Source: Chara braunii (Eukaryota; Streptophyta; Charophyceae; Charales; Characeae). From it: a stretch of DNA of 39,735 nt. Each line of letters begins with the position of its first letter. Position 1 is the stretch's first letter. A program made the translations under genes and the position numbers. The notes under the pieces are model-generated. The model was given only the letters and a program-made list of their open reading frames with translations. It was not told the DNA's origin and ran no database searches. Location: NCBI GenBank assembly GCA_003427395.1, contig BFEA01000221.1, positions 136,096-175,830 on the forward strand. The letters run 5' to 3'. This document shows positions 39,451 through 39,735 of this stretch, one piece after another.

Positions 39451-39735
39451 TTAAAGGTAACACGCAACTTTGATCGCATGCATGGAGGTGATGACTTCTT
39501 TGTTGCATACTTGAGTCCGACAAGGGTTTTGTGATTCCGCTTGCTTCATTCCCAAGCCCACCTTGCGTACCCTATGTGGAGAAATAAAGTTAATAGTAGC
39601 ATCACAATAAACCAAGACACGGAGGTAGCGGCGGTTAAACCACCAGTACCTGGCCCAGCTATCGAGTCCGAGCCTCGGTCGACCGGTACGCCGATCCGTG
39701 CCGAGGCTCGGACTACCGGGCGCAGGCATCCCGAA
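39451..39735 (-). pseudogene. pol: Ty3-B aspartic protease, catalytic motif mutated
   Basis: RVLVYCDATINFISPHRVRKVGLG (39621-39550) matches the start of the retropepsin domain, but the D-C-G-A-T core reads Y-C-D-A-T, so the catalytic Asp is lost (one G-to-T and one G-to-A change would explain it). The N-terminus continues beyond the window edge. Confidence 0.65.
39665..39714. repeat. Perfect 14-bp inverted repeat, 22-nt loop
   Basis: AGTCCGAGCCTCGG (39665-39678) pairs with CCGAGGCTCGGACT (39701-39714), just upstream of the protease motif in the Ty3-B coding direction. Confidence 0.7.

Larger units (their letters stand above)
35432..39735 (-). mobile_element. Ty3/gypsy element Ty3-B, decayed, runs off the right edge
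   Basis: On the - strand from the right edge: protease, linker, RT, RNase H, integrase core, integrase C-terminal domain, polypurine tract and LTR. This full Ty3/gypsy pol order is broken by many stops and shifts. Gag and the 5' LTR lie outside the window. It is a different family from Ty3-A: RT motifs, LTR ends and the retained integrase tail all differ. Confidence 0.85.

Overview
The window looks like repeat-dominated nuclear DNA of a streptophyte, meaning a charophyte alga or land plant. The evidence is several decayed Ty3/gypsy retrotransposons with plant-type domain order, a primer-binding site matching the 3' end of plant initiator tRNA-Met (TGGTATCAGAGC), a degraded U6 snRNA copy and plausible GT-AG introns. 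A Chara-like charophyte is my best guess from the flavour of the gag and pol sequences, but that is inference. I see no convincing intact protein-coding host gene. There are two N-runs (12808-13014 and 23825-24027) and a single N at 35522.

Layout. 1-3.4 kb: C-rich palindromes, a pyrimidine-rich tract, a three-unit hairpin repeat, telomere-like sequence, a Ty3/gypsy gag fragment with an internal 126-bp duplication, and a reverse-strand LTR (3080-3400). 3.4-6.9 kb: unassigned GC-rich DNA holding a U6-like pseudogene (about 4096-4179). 6.9-16.5 kb: a very large imperfect inverted repeat, with arms of roughly 4.9 and 4.4 kb around a spacer of about 0.37 kb. Each arm carries two hairpin arrays. 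In one, the loop is conserved while the stems differ between copies yet stay self-complementary; in the other, the left arm has six hairpin-bearing units at exactly 123-bp spacing. A 647-bp hAT-type element with a perfect 8-bp target duplication sits in the right arm, and the left arm preserves the empty site.

16.6-19.3 kb: a possible three-exon small gene (16862-17359), C-rich DNA and several perfect short hairpins. 19.3-23.1 kb: LTR plus protease, RT, RNase H and integrase of a dead Ty3/gypsy element (Ty3-A, + strand). 23.1-24.1 kb: AT-rich DNA, then inverted tetranucleotide satellites around a gap. 24.1-27.4 kb: degenerate LTR-element pieces, including a 310-bp LTR with 11-bp terminal inverted repeats and a primer-binding site on the - strand. 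27.4-28.9 kb: the 3' part of a LINE. 28.9-35.4 kb: duplications, LINE 3' tails, a 36-bp minisatellite and a locally repeated unknown family, one copy of which is split by a short retroposon with a target duplication. 35.4-39.7 kb: a second dead Ty3/gypsy element (Ty3-B, - strand) running off the right edge.

Functionally this is a graveyard of nested transposable elements. The most novel structure is the 10-kb foldback-like inverted repeat with its two hairpin arrays. If transcribed, it could form long double-stranded RNA plus a ladder of small hairpins.
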